In this document: positions 1-9,782 of the stretch, piece after piece
How positions within the stretch are numbered: the first letter of the stretch is position 1
How the letters are laid out: the number at the start of each line of letters is the position of its first letter
Assembly: GCA_963841995.1 (NCBI GenBank)
Contig: CAWJEX010000011.1
Span: 1 to 64,000, forward strand
DNA: 64,000 nucleotides
DNA from: DATDPM01 sp963841995
GTDB taxonomy: Bacteria; Pseudomonadota; Alphaproteobacteria; DATDPM01
Direction: 5' to 3'
The notes under the pieces: generated by a model
What the model was told of the DNA's origin: nothing
Databases searched by the model: none
What the model saw: only the letters and a program-made list of their open reading frames with translations
Translations under genes and position numbers: made by a program

Positions 1-41
1 GCGACATTCAAAAGCCAACGCTAAAAGGCCAACGCCCCGGC

Positions 42-476
42 CTACTTCACCTGCAGCGATTCCAGGTATCGATTCAGATTCGCTATGCGTTGCTGCACCA
101 GCTCCTCGTGGCCCCCACTCATTTTCCAAAACACCGGGCCCCACACTGGCATTTCCTGATCGCCGTGAGGTACCAGATTGGCTTGCCCGCGCAAAATGCT
201 GGTCACTCGGTCCGAAGGATACTTCCCGCCATTGCGCTTGGCCAAGGTCGTTAAATCGGCGGGCGCTGCTTTGAGCGAGGCTGCGGCGGGACCATCGCCT
301 TTCGCGTCCTTCCCGTGACAGGAAGCGCAGTAACTCAGGAACATTTCCTTGCCGGATGCGGGAGAGCTTGGCGGCGCCGCTTCATGCTTAACTTGAGTCT
401 TTGCTTCCTGAGCTGTCGCAACCGTTGCAGTGGCGAAGGCCAGCGCCACCAAACAAGCGAAATACCGTACGCGCAT
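42..476 (-). CDS. Monoheme c-type cytochrome, secreted
   Basis: Small periplasmic electron carrier of 144 residues. Residues 1-22 form a signal peptide (MRVRYF start, hydrophobic core ALAFATATVA). The heme-binding motif CASCH lies at residues 50-54, followed by GKDAKGDGP, and Met99 in QEMPVWGP is the likely second axial ligand, so this is a class I cytochrome c. The start at 476 is chosen because AGGAGG lies eight bases upstream; a longer reading to 557 has no signal peptide. It lies downstream of the TonB receptor on the same strand and belongs to the same foreign segment. No partner oxidase is present, so its role is unknown. Confidence 0.85.
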   Translation of the reverse strand: MRVRYFACLVALAFATATVATAQEAKTQVKHEAAPPSSPASGKEMFLSYCASCHGKDAKGDGPAAASLKAAPADLTTLAKRNGGKYPSDRVTSILRGQANLVPHGDQEMPVWGPVFWKMSGGHEELVQQRIANLNRYLESLQVK

Positions 477-597
477 AAATTCCTCCTGTGGTCCCGAGGC
501 TTCTGTTTTGCTATGGCATCCTCGCACAACCATCCTTGAAGTACAGAACTTCAACACGCTAGCCGCTCAGGATCTAACGGCCAGCGTGTGATGCCCC

Positions 598-3500
598 TCA
601 AAACGAAAACTTCAACGAGAACTGCAGCTGCCGCGGGTTGAACATGGTTCTCGGTTTGCCGAAACTCGGAAGCGGAGTACTGGGAATCGTGACTGGCACG
701 AGCCCGTCAGTGAGCCAGGCTACTGGGTTTCCTATTGCCTGCTGCGTGGCGCAAGACACCGACGCAGCGCCCTGCTGGATGGCGCGCGTGGTCGCGTCGT
801 TGTAGTGCTTGGGTATGGCGGGACTGGCCCCGCAGAAAGCCGGAGAGCCATAAACGTAACTCACCTCATCCACGTTCGGATGGTTGAGCAGGTTGAAAGC
901 GTCGACACTCAAATCGAGCAGCTTGGTCTCGGCAAACCGGAAATTCCGCGACAAGCGCAAATCCCACGAATAAAGCGGAGCGCCGATGTAGGTGTTTCGG
1001 CCGACGGTCGTCGCGCAGTTGGAGACGGAAGTGCAAGTGCCGGTGACGGGCGCGCCTCCGACACGATCCGTACTCAGACCGGCAACATCGCCAAACGTAT
1101 TTTGTCCGGCGAACAAGGTGAACGGGCGTCCGGACTGGAGGGTGATAATGCTGCTCAGCTCGAAGTCCCGGAGAAAACTGTGCTCCGGTGCGATCGCCGT
1201 GAAGTTCGTGACCAGGTGGTTACGAATATCCTGGTTGGAGTTGCCGCGCTCCGACTTGTAGTCGAACTGGTTGGGTGGCAGATTGATAAAGGTCGTGAAA
1301 TTCCCGTTGTCGATGGTGTGGGAATAAGTGTAGTTGGCGGTCATCCGGAAATTCTTGAACCGCTCGATGGCGGTCAAGGTCATGCCGTTGTAGACGGCGT
1401 TGGCGACGTCGTTGTTGTAGTCGAGAAGGCCGCCGCTCAGCGTGGGTTGGGAGCTCACTAGCGGTGGCGTAAGGAAGGGGGTTGGGCCGCTGGGGACGCC
1501 AAACTCCAGGCCGCTGGGATTGTAGGGCAGGAGAGGATTGGGGACCGGAGCGCTGGAGTTGATTGGGTTATTATAGGGGCCGAGATAACCGAAAAACGGT
1601 CCTAAGCCAAAGGGACCAAGAATGGGTGTTCCGGTGCACGGACTGAGCGATCCGCTCGGATCGAGCAACCCTTGGGCATAGTAGGGATTGTTGGCCTTCT
1701 CCGTGCCGTACGGGCAGGGGACGTTGATGTTATTTCCTCTTACCAGTTTGTGCGCACCTACGAAGAGAAATCCCGCCTCTATGGTGAGACCTTTTCCGAA
1801 CTGGCGATCGATCTGCAAACTGGCCTGCTCAGCGTAAGGAAGGCGAGCGTTGCGCTGGATACCTCCGGAACCCACGCCACAGGCTCCTCCCGGCCCTTGG
1901 GCGGTAAGATTACACGACCCCGTTAGACTCACTGAAGGGTAAGCAGGGATGCCATTGGCACCAGAGTTGAGGATGAGGAAAGCCTGCAGAGCCGCGACGC
2001 TTATGGATTGCCCCGGGAGTGAAGTGCAGTTAATGAAAGGTGGGCAGGCAGCGGCGGGGAGGGCTGGGGTACCCGGGTACCCGGGGTCTGCGGATAATTG
2101 CCAGCCGCCGTTCTGCGCTCCCGTGTGAACCATCGGAACCACCACTCCCTGCGTAAACCCGTTAGTGGCGCAACTGGGGTCTGCACTTGGCGGATTGCAG
2201 AAGTAACCGGGTACGGTCTTCTGGTTTCCCGTGGTGAAGAAGAAGGTAAGGTTGTTGCGATCAAAGAACGTCCCGAACCCGGCGCGGATGACCGTCTTGG
2301 AGTCGGGTGCGTAGGCAAATCCAATTCGTGGCTGGAACCCACGATAGTCCGAGTTAACTGTGCTCCCCAGGCCGGTTTCGAAATCCCAGCGCAGACCATA
2401 GTTGAAGGTCAACTTGGGTGTGACTCGCCATTGATCCTGGCCAAAGAATCCCCAGTAGGCGTGGTTCAAGGTGTAAGCGTAGTTGGAATACATGTTCGTC
2501 GGAAATGCATTCGGCCAGCCGCTGCCGAATCCTCCGCCGGTGGGTGGGGCCGGCTGGTAACCGTTCTGGAAGCCGCTTCGCGGAACCGCAACTCCCCAAT
2601 AGAGAAACGACACACCGTCTGCCGGAGTCTGAAGCGGACAGGGATTCGACGGCTGAGAAACCGTTCCATAAGTGCCGGTCAGTGCACCTTCCACTGTGTC
2701 GGCAAACTGATACAGGCAATCGAGATTGGGAAGTAGAATCCGTTCCGGCGTGAACCCCGGGTAGTTGTTGTAACTCCAAACGTAATTTCCGTCGAATCCA
2801 AACTTAATGACGTGGTTGCCTTTGACCCAGGAGAGAGAGTCGGAGTATTGTGCCCGGCTCTCGTAGATGGCGTCATAGGTGCCGAAGTTGTGTCCCATCT
2901 CCAGGTCGTTGACCACGCTCAGGTCGGGCTCGCCGGTAGCGCCAGGAAAGTTGTAGTGGCGTCTGGAATATTGGCCCAGCACGGTATTGACCAGGTTCGA
3001 TCGGAACACGGAGTTCAACGTGCCCACCAGCGATTGGTCGCGGATGAAAAGATTGCGCGCCCCGCTCGGAGTACCGAGGCCGCCGCCGTCTTCTGTGTTG
3101 CCGATCAGTTCGCCGAGGTCGCGTGCGTCCTCCACGACGTAGCGCAGCGCGAAGCGATTATCGTTGTTAATTTGATGATCGATTTTCGCAAACCCGTAGT
3201 CGTTGTTGACGGTCTTCAGAACGCCTTGCAGATAGGAGAACGGCGAGCCGGTGCAGTCCGCGGGCTTCATATCGCAGCCCTCCGGCGAAAGGCCCAGGTA
3301 CCCCTTGGCCTGATCGATCTGATCGATGTTGTTGTACAGATCCGGGGCGTAGGTGGGAGATGCGCCGCGACGATGCCCCTCGTAGTTCAAGAAGAAGAAC
3401 GTCTTGTCCTTCTTGATAGGGCCGCCGAGGGTACCGCCATACTGATTCTCTCGCAATTCATCGGGTAACGGCGCCGGCTGCAGCAGCGAGCGTGCGTCGG

Positions 3501-4163
3501 TGTAGCTGTTCTGCAGGTAGTCGTACACCGAGCCGTGAAGCTGGTTCGTGCCAGACTTGGTCACGATGTTGACAATGCCGCCGAGCGCGCGGCCGTATTC
3601 CGCTCCAAAACTGTTGTTCACCACGCGGAATTCCTGCACGGAATCTTGCGGGGGCGTGGCGCGCTGCACGCCGGTAATCGTATTGACGAAATCGGCGCCA
3701 TCGACCGTAATTTCGTTGCTGAACGATCGCATGCCGCCGAAAGAGATTTGCGTGACCTCGAACTCGGTGAAGGTCGTTCCCAGAGCGGTTCGGCTAGTGG
3801 CGACACTGGGCGCCAGCAGAGCGAAGTCGGTGAAAAGCCGGCCGCTGATGGGCAGATCTGTGATCTGCTGCGTATCGATGACCTGGCTCACTTCGGAGCG
3901 GGTCGTCTCCACGGTCGGGGCTTCGGTGCTAACGACCACCTCTTCCTTGACCCCAGCCACCTTGAGAGTCAAGTTGATGGTGGCGGTTTGACCGACCGTG
4001 AGCTCCACGCCGGTGCGCGTGTATTTCCCGAAGCCGGCGGAACTCGCTGTGAGTTCGTAGCGCCCTGGCGGCAAACCGGGCAACGCGTAAAACCCGGCGT
4101 CGCTCGATAGCGCGGTGAAGATCTGGTTGGTGTCCAGCGAACGAACCGTGATCGTGGCTTTGG
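598..4163 (-). CDS. Oar-like TonB-dependent receptor, 5' end lost at a join
   Basis: Outer-membrane receptor of about 1,190 visible residues. It opens inside a carboxypeptidase-regulatory-like beta-sandwich (KATITVRS...GFYALPGLPPGRYEL), continues with a plug domain (EITVDGADFVN, then EYGRALGGIVNIVTKSGTN) and ends as a 22-strand-type barrel closing on the aromatic terminus LQFSLKFSF. This architecture and wording are typical of the very large Oar-like families of Acidobacteriota; their substrates, probably plant or microbial glycans, are rarely known. The reading frame stays open to 4650, but upstream of about 4163 it is only an out-of-frame reading of a glycosyltransferase gene, so the signal peptide and true start are missing. 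This is a truncated gene at a chimeric join. Confidence 0.85.
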
Positions 4164-4571
4164 CATGGCCTTCCACCTCGGCCCGAGCGAGAACGCGTCG
4201 AATTGCGTCGTGCTGAAGAAGACCAGGTCGAACCGCTCGCGCCGCAGCAGGCCGTCGCCGGCGGCGCGAAGCGCCCTTCCGCAGCGAAGCCAGAGGCTGC
4301 CGATGCCGGCCCAGCGGGTGGCCCGCGCCGGGATTCCCCGCACCCTGACGATCCGGATGTCTGCGGGGTAGGTCTCCTCGAGCAGGGGCTCGAGCACGCC
4401 TCCCTCGATCATTTCCGGAGCGACGGCCAGCACCACGGGCTCCCACCCGCTGGCCCTCAGGTAGGGAAGGGCCATGCGGGCGCGCTGCATGTCCGGCGCG
4501 TTCACCGGCGGGAAGTGCGGCGAGACTATCAGGACCCTGCGGGCGGGCGGCAGCGGAGGCGGTTCGCTCAC
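4163..4571 (-). pseudogene. Glycosyltransferase N-terminal fragment (GT-B type)
   Basis: About 136 residues starting MSEPPPLPPARRVLIVSPHF, with the typical opening of a GT-B glycosyltransferase: a first Rossmann strand, PPVNAPDMQRARMALPYL (strand-helix that frames the acceptor site), a second strand WEPVVLAV and a DLVFFSTTQFDAFSLGPRWK element. At about 4163 similarity stops abruptly and the frame continues only as an antisense-like reading of the TonB receptor gene. The nucleotide-sugar-binding C-terminal domain is absent. The start overlaps a TGA of an upstream frame as ATGA, suggesting it was once inside an operon. Substrate cannot be stated. Confidence 0.75.
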
Positions 4572-4885
4572 GATTCGAAAAGGAACTCCTCCCCGCAGAG
4601 GAGCATGGACGCAGAGCCCGGCGGAAGAGCGACGACCATTGCGGAGGCAACGGCGTTGCGGGGCAGCGGGCGGCTGCGGGGCCGCAACCCGGCGCGGACG
4701 GGGCGGGCGGGCGCCAGCCGCGCGCTCATGCGCCCGCGCGGAGGGTCCGGCCGCCCAAGGGTGAGGGCGCGGGCTATCCGGGAGGCGGTTTCTTGCGTCG
4801 GGCGCAACTTGGGGGGCGGTTGTTTCAGCTGTCGTCCGGCGCCGGGCGCGGCGCCATTGTCCGGTGCACGAATGGCATGCTGGCG
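4572..4885. other. Unassigned, extremely GC-rich segment between two joins
   Basis: This stretch belongs with the glycosyltransferase scrap. It is far richer in G+C than the DNA on either side; in bases 4681-4740, 53 of 60 are G or C. A minus-strand frame ends here with TGA at 4568-4570 overlapping the glycosyltransferase start, reading CGEEFLFES at its end, but its upstream part is low-complexity and I cannot assign it. No convincing gene is seen on the plus strand. Confidence 0.5.
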
Positions 4886-5704
4886 GCCGGGTTGCGGCTC
4901 TTTGTCGACGGACTTTTGGAGGTTGGGACCCTCTCGGAGGCCGAACGCGCCAGCATCGACAGCCAATGTGCGGCCGAAGGCAAGAGCGTCGAAGAGGCGG
5001 TCGCTCAGGCCATCGAAACGCTTTCCGGGCTTTGCCGCTGCGCCGGGGTGGTAGTGGCGCCGAAGACCGACCGCGCCCTCAAACACATCGAATTCGTGCA
5101 TCTGGGCCCGGGCCGGGCGCTGGCGGTATTGGTTGCGGGAAGCGGGCTGGTCGAAAACCGGATCGTCGAGGTACCCCTTGGCATCCCGCCATCGAGTTTG
5201 ACCGAAGCCGGGAATTATCTCTCCGCCCGGCTCGCGGGACGCACCCTGGACGAGGCGCGCCGGGAAATCAGCCGTGAAATCGAAGATCACCGGGCCCAGC
5301 TCGACGAAGCGACGACGCGGGTGGTCGAGGCCGGACTTGCCACTTGGTCGGGCGGCGCCGGTGCCTCGCTCATCATCCGCGGCCAGGCACGCTTGCTCGA
5401 AGACGTGACCGCGGTCAGCGAATTGGAGCGAGTCCGCGCTCTGTTCGACCTGCTGGAGACCAAAGACACGCTGTTGCGGCTGCTCGACCTGACCGAGGGT
5501 GCGGCCGGCGTGCAGATCTTCATCGGCTCGGAGAATTCCCTGTTCGGCCTCACCGGCTGTTCGATGATCGTCGCCCCGTTCAATTCGGGCCGCGAGAAGA
5601 TTGTCGGCGCGATCGGTGTGATCGGCCCGACGCGAATCAATTATTCCCGGGTCATTCCGATGGTAGATTACACCTCGAAAGTGATTTCAAGATTGATCGG
5701 ATGA
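4886..5704 (+). CDS. hrcA: Heat-inducible repressor HrcA, N-terminal domain missing
   Basis: HrcA represses chaperonin genes by binding CIRCE operators and is released when GroEL is titrated. The visible part starts at AGLRLFVDGLLEVG, which in full-length HrcA follows the winged-helix domain, and continues through the GAF-like core and the C-terminal signature (FGLTGCSMIVAPF, GVIGPTRINYSRVIPMVDY). About 270 of the usual ~350 residues are present. Upstream bases read MRRAQLGGRLFQLSSG, which is not HrcA and belongs to the foreign GC-rich segment. As shown, the gene has no DNA-binding domain, but this is because the contig is joined here. It overlaps grpE (ATGA). No CIRCE element was seen in the window. 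Confidence 0.9.
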   Translation, partial: AGLRLFVDGLLEVGTLSEAERASIDSQCAAEGKSVEEAVAQAIETLSGLCRCAGVVVAPKTDRALKHIEFVHLGPGRALAVLVAGSGLVENRIVEVPLGIPPSSLTEAGNYLSARLAGRTLDEARREISREIEDHRAQLDEATTRVVEAGLATWSGGAGASLIIRGQARLLEDVTAVSELERVRALFDLLETKDTLLRLLDLTEGAAGVQIFIGSENSLFGLTGCSMIVAPFNSGREKIVGAIGVIGPTRINYSRVIPMVDYTSKVISRLIG

Positions 5705-6294
5705 TGGACGAAACGATGAACGACGGCAAAGAAACCGCCGCCAATGAGAACTCTCCAGTCGCTCCCGACACGGGACTGCCGGCCGCGGACAGCGATCCCC
5801 TCGCTCTAGCCCAAGCCGAAGCGGCGCGACTCAAGGATCAATTGCTGCGCACGCTGGCCGAATCCGAAAACATGCGGCGCCGCGCCGAGCGCGAACGCGA
5901 AGACACCGAAAAATATGCGATTGCGAAATTTGCCCGGGAAGTATTGTCGGTTGCCGACAATTTGCATCGCGCGCTGGAAAACATTCCGGTCGACGCAAGG
6001 GCCGGCGATGAATTGCTGAACACCTTGGCGGTCGGCGTCGAAGCGACCGAGCGGGAGCTTGCGGCGGTGTTCGAGCGGCACGGCATCCGCCGCATCGATC
6101 CCTTGGACGAGAAATTCGATCCGCATCTGCATCAGGCGATCGCGGAGGTGCCCGACACCGGGAAACCGGCCGCCACGGTGGTCCAAGTGATGCGCGCCGG
6201 TTACGTGCTCCACGACCGGTTATTGCGGCCGGCGATGGTTGCCGTTGCCAAGGGCGATGAGGCCACCACACCCGGCGTCAATACGACGGCCTAG
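5701..6294 (+). CDS. grpE: Nucleotide exchange factor GrpE
   Basis: Homodimeric co-chaperone that releases ADP from DnaK. The 197-residue protein has an acidic, low-complexity first 40 residues, the long dimerising helix (AEAARLKDQLLRTLAESENMRRRAEREREDTEKYA in outline) and the compact beta domain with the family signature around GYVLHDRLLRPAMVAVAKG. ATG at 5701 overlaps the hrcA TGA; in-frame ATGs at 5704 and 5716 are alternatives. It is translationally coupled to hrcA, and its TAG stop at 6292-6294 overlaps the stop of the convergent DUF1848 gene. Confidence 0.95.
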   Translation: MMDETMNDGKETAANENSPVAPDTGLPAADSDPLALAQAEAARLKDQLLRTLAESENMRRRAEREREDTEKYAIAKFAREVLSVADNLHRALENIPVDARAGDELLNTLAVGVEATERELAAVFERHGIRRIDPLDEKFDPHLHQAIAEVPDTGKPAATVVQVMRAGYVLHDRLLRPAMVAVAKGDEATTPGVNTTA

Positions 6295-7200
6295 ACCACT
6301 TCCGCCTGCGCCGCCTCGGGCGTAATCAGAAATTCGGAATGGGGATCGTGCGCGGCAAAGCGCGCGCGGGCCAAGCTTCGGTTGCGCACCGCATAGCAAT
6401 AAACGCAGCCATGGGGACAAGAAGTCGTAATCGCCGATGTCCCGCGATTCGAAACAGGCGCATCCCGGCCGGTTGCCTTTCTGTCGTGCGGCGATCGGAT
6501 GACCAGCGACGCGGGACAGTCGCGCCGCGTCGATGCATCGGGATTCGCCGGCCTCACCGGAAACAAATTCCGGCTGCGAGCAGATCGTGAGCTTCATCCC
6601 GGATCTCCGGGCGATGTCAGCCAAGCCCGTTGCCATCGTCCGCTTCCATGAAGCATCCGGATCTTCCCACGTGAAATCATGGGCGCTCGCCGCCGCATCC
6701 ATATTGCGCTTGGTTTTGACGTAGCTGTGGGCAAAGGAGATCACGCATTCATCGGTGGCATCTCCGAGGCCTTGCGCAATCCGGGTGAAATTTTCGATGT
6801 GCCAAGCCTCGTCGGTCAGCGAACTCGACACGATGGGATCATAACGCCAGACCGCAGTATGGGGTCCGAACTCACCGGCCAGAACCCGCATATGCTCCAC
6901 CGCTCGGCGCCAATCGATAACGGATGAATCGAGCGCGCGTGGATAGCCGATGATCGTATATTGTATGAGGAAGGGAAAACCGCGACCGGCAACCTCTCGA
7001 AGCGCGTCGCGGAATGGACCGATGTTTCGCGTCCAGAACACGAATCCATCCACCTCGGGCCGGGTGAGCGGAAGGGTCGAAACCTGACGCCCATAGGGAT
7101 TGATCGTTTTGCAATATCCCGCCTTCAGCCGGTTGAGAAACCAGGCGCCGTAAAAGGCGGGAATATCGGTCTTATAGGAAGCTGAGACGATCATGGCCAA
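6291..7200 (-). pseudogene. DUF1848 family protein, one frameshift
   Basis: Matches the DUF1848 family by its opening (MIVSASYKTDIPAFYGAWFLNR, with SAS/TDIPAF) and by the C-terminal cysteine cluster CACFESRDIGDYD...CPHGCVYCYA. The function of the family is not established; the final CxxxCxxC-like arrangement resembles metal-cluster or radical-SAM-type sites. The cluster is split across two frames: the first ends in DYDFLSPW, while the other carries SCPHGCVYCYAV to the end at 6291. Removing one base near 6420-6428 (the GACTTCTTG stretch read on the minus strand) restores about 302 residues. The start ATG at 7200 fits the family. It lies convergent to grpE within the heat-shock cluster. Confidence 0.85.
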
Positions 7201-7278
7201 GCTTGGCGTAGCGCCAGGGGCTCGTGCAACTATTCTTGCTTGGGCGGCGATGCCACGCCATGCTGGCGTCAGGGGATT

Positions 7279-8763
7279 ATGCTAAAGCTCCGCAAAATCG
7301 GGATCGACAGTTACCGCGAGAATGTCGCGTATCTAAGCCGCGATTGCTCAATCTACCGGCCGGAAGAATTCCAGGCCTTGAACAAGATCGAGATCGGCAA
7401 GAACGGGCGCAAGATTCTGGCCACCCTCAATATCGTCGACGACGCGCGGATCCTGGCATCGACCGAAATCGGTCTTTCGGAGCAGGCCTTCAATATTCTC
7501 GGTCTGCCGGAAGGTGAAGCCGTGGAGGTTTTTCCGGCAAAGCCGCCGGAGAGCCTGGAATGGGTTCGGGCCAAGATCGGCGGCCGGACCCTTTCGGCTC
7601 CCGAATTCGATCAGATCATCGAGGACATCGCCGCGAACCGCTATTCGCGCACCGAGATCGCGGCCTTTCTCATTTCATCGGCGAGCCTGCTGACCACCGA
7701 CGAAGTGCTGAATTTGACCCGGGCGATGGCAAAGGTCGGCACCAAGCTCTCTTGGAACCGGCCGCTGGTCGTGGACAAGCATTCGGTGGGCGGCGTCCCG
7801 GGCAATCGCACCTCGATGATCGTGGTCCCGATCGTGGCGGCTCACGGCTTGCTCATCCCGAAAACGTCGTCGCGGGCCATCACCTCGCCGGCGGGGACCG
7901 CGGATACGATGGAAGTCCTGGCGCGGGTCGACCTTTCCGTTGAAGAGATGCAGGACGTGGTCGAGCGGGAGAACGGCTGCCTGGTTTGGGGCGGTCATGT
8001 CGCGCTGTCGCCCGCCGACGACATTTTGATCTCGGTCGAGCGGCCGCTGGCCATCGACACCCGGGAACAATTAGTCGCTTCGATCCTTTCGAAAAAACTC
8101 GCCGCCGGATCGACTCATCTTCTGATCGACGTGCCGGTCGGACCTTCGGCCAAGGTGCGAAGCCGGAGCGATGCTTCGCATCTCCGCGACCTGTTCGAAT
8201 TCGTCGGACGCGCCGTCGGACTCGTTCTCAATGTTCAATTCACCGATGGGGCGCAACCGGTTGGAAACGAAATCGGCCCGGTATTGGAAGCGCAAGAAGT
8301 CATGAAAATCTTGAGAGGCGATCGCGATGCGCCGCGTGACCTTCGCGAAAAATCGCTCACGCTGGCTTCGCACATCTTGGAATTCGATCCGGCGCATAAG
8401 GGCCGCGGACCGGCGATGGCTCGCGAAATTCTCGATTCGGGTGTTGCCCTCGCCACCATGGAGCGAATCATCGAAGCGCAAGGCTCATCGCCGGCGACAT
8501 ACAAGCTCGGCGATCTGATCGCTGAAATTGCAGCACCCCGTGCCGGCGTCGTGACCGCCATCGATTGCTTTCGCTTGGCGCGGATTGCCCGGCTTGCCGG
8601 CGCGCCGATGGACAAGGGTGCCGGAATCGAATTGCTGAAGAAGATCGGCGATTTCGCGGCCGAAGGCGAGCCGCTCTACCGAATTCGCGCCTGCTTTGCG
8701 ACCGATTTCAAATTTGCGTCCGAGCTCGCCGGCGACAATGACGGCTACACCATTTCATCGTGA
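7279..8763 (+). CDS. AMP phosphorylase / type-2 thymidine phosphorylase family enzyme
   Basis: Protein of 494 residues in the nucleoside phosphorylase group that contains archaeal AMP phosphorylase and the HAMAP putative type-2 thymidine phosphorylases. Residues 1-85 form the extra N-terminal domain typical of AMP phosphorylases and absent from ordinary DeoA. The core has the phosphate/nucleoside motifs KHSVGGVPGNRTS (167-179) and KTSSRAITSPAGTADTMEV (195-213). The likely reaction is phosphorolysis of a nucleoside or NMP, giving ribose-1-phosphate or ribose-1,5-bisphosphate plus base; the bacterial members are poorly characterised. Start at 7279 is set by AGGGGA nine bases upstream. The stop overlaps the start of the PRPP-synthetase-like gene (GTGA), so the two are co-translated. 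Confidence 0.85.
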   Translation: MLKLRKIGIDSYRENVAYLSRDCSIYRPEEFQALNKIEIGKNGRKILATLNIVDDARILASTEIGLSEQAFNILGLPEGEAVEVFPAKPPESLEWVRAKIGGRTLSAPEFDQIIEDIAANRYSRTEIAAFLISSASLLTTDEVLNLTRAMAKVGTKLSWNRPLVVDKHSVGGVPGNRTSMIVVPIVAAHGLLIPKTSSRAITSPAGTADTMEVLARVDLSVEEMQDVVERENGCLVWGGHVALSPADDILISVERPLAIDTREQLVASILSKKLAAGSTHLLIDVPVGPSAKVRSRSDASHLRDLFEFVGRAVGLVLNVQFTDGAQPVGNEIGPVLEAQEVMKILRGDRDAPRDLREKSLTLASHILEFDPAHKGRGPAMAREILDSGVALATMERIIEAQGSSPATYKLGDLIAEIAAPRAGVVTAIDCFRLARIARLAGAPMDKGAGIELLKKIGDFAAEGEPLYRIRACFATDFKFASELAGDNDGYTISS

Positions 8764-9686
8764 CGGCGATGACGGTCGGCAACGCATCCCTCGGCGTCAT
8801 CGGATTCGGCGAGAGTGCGCCGGCCGCATCAAGGCTCGCGCGCCTGCTGGGTTGCACCGAATCGAGTGCGGACGTCCATATATTTCCCGACGGCGAGCGG
8901 CGCGTTCGCGTCCATGCGGGTTTCGACACGGCAGTTCTCTATCGCTCGCTCAACGACCCGGCGGCCCGCGATCCCAACGATAAACTGGTTGAAGTTCTGC
9001 TGGCGGCTTCCGCCTTGCGCGACCGGGGCACTCGCCGCGTCATCCTCGTTTCGCCTTATCTCTCCTACATGCGCCAGGACACGGCCTTTCAGACGGGCGA
9101 AGCGGTGAGCCAAAAAGTAATTGGCCGATTGCTTGGCGATGCCTTCGATTTCGTCGTCACGGTCGATCCCCATCTCCACCGGACCCACGATTTCACCGAG
9201 ATCGTTCCAAAAGGGGCTGCGGTTTCGGCGGTACCCGCCTTCGCCGAGTTGTTGCGAAGCGAGCGGGTCGCCGCCAACACGGTCATTCTCGGTCCCGATA
9301 GCGAATCGGAAATCCCGGTGCGGCGCTTGGCCGATCTGCTCGGGCTCGCCCCGATGGCGGGGGAAAAGAAGCGGGGAGGAGACCGGCGGGTGGAAATCGC
9401 CTTGCCGGATCCGGCCTTGGTCAAATCCCGGCCCGTCATATTGTTCGACGACATAGTTTCGACCGGCGCGACCCTTTGCCAATGCGCGAAGGCTGCTTGG
9501 GCCGCCGGCGCTGCCTCGGTCGAGGCCCTGACCGTTCACGCCTTGTTCGGCGAGGCCGATAAGGCAGCCCTCCAGGAAGCCGGCATTGCCAAAATCCGGA
9601 GCAGCGACAGCCTGCCCCATCCGACCAATGTGCTCAGTCTTGCCCCGTTTATTGCCGAGGCCCTCGCGCCTACGATCCTCGGCTAA
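8760..9686 (+). CDS. Ribose-phosphate pyrophosphokinase-like protein
   Basis: Protein of 308 residues with the double phosphoribosyltransferase fold of PRPP synthetases. Visible motifs: FPDGERRVR (42-50), PYLSYMRQD with Arg105-Gln-Asp107, the metal/ATP site VDPHLH (135-140), GPDSESEIPV (178-187) and the PRPP/ribose-phosphate loop FDDIVSTGAT (229-238). It begins with GTG at 8760, overlapping the stop of the phosphorylase. It is more divergent than a housekeeping Prs (DPHLHRTHDF instead of the usual DLHAxQ), so it may use another sugar phosphate or be a specialised paralogue. Together with its partner it could turn nucleotides into PRPP; this is inference from coupling. Confidence 0.85.
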   Translation: MTAMTVGNASLGVIGFGESAPAASRLARLLGCTESSADVHIFPDGERRVRVHAGFDTAVLYRSLNDPAARDPNDKLVEVLLAASALRDRGTRRVILVSPYLSYMRQDTAFQTGEAVSQKVIGRLLGDAFDFVVTVDPHLHRTHDFTEIVPKGAAVSAVPAFAELLRSERVAANTVILGPDSESEIPVRRLADLLGLAPMAGEKKRGGDRRVEIALPDPALVKSRPVILFDDIVSTGATLCQCAKAAWAAGAASVEALTVHALFGEADKAALQEAGIAKIRSSDSLPHPTNVLSLAPFIAEALAPTILG

Positions 9687-9782
9687 ATCCGAGTCGAATC
9701 GGGGGTTAAATCCGGGGTCAGCCGAGTTGGCTTGAGACATTCCAGTCTGGGACCGCAATACTCGGTTTTGGGAAGCCGATCC

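Noticed and set aside
805..1461. Long plus-strand open frames opposite the TonB receptor (also 2098-2736, 2812-3468, 3535-4110)
   Set aside because: They mirror the receptor codons on the other strand, lack ribosome-binding sites and recognisable domains.
4203..5054. Plus-strand frame of 283 codons across both joins
   Set aside because: It crosses two unrelated sequence pieces and is Arg/Gly-rich low complexity from GC-rich DNA.
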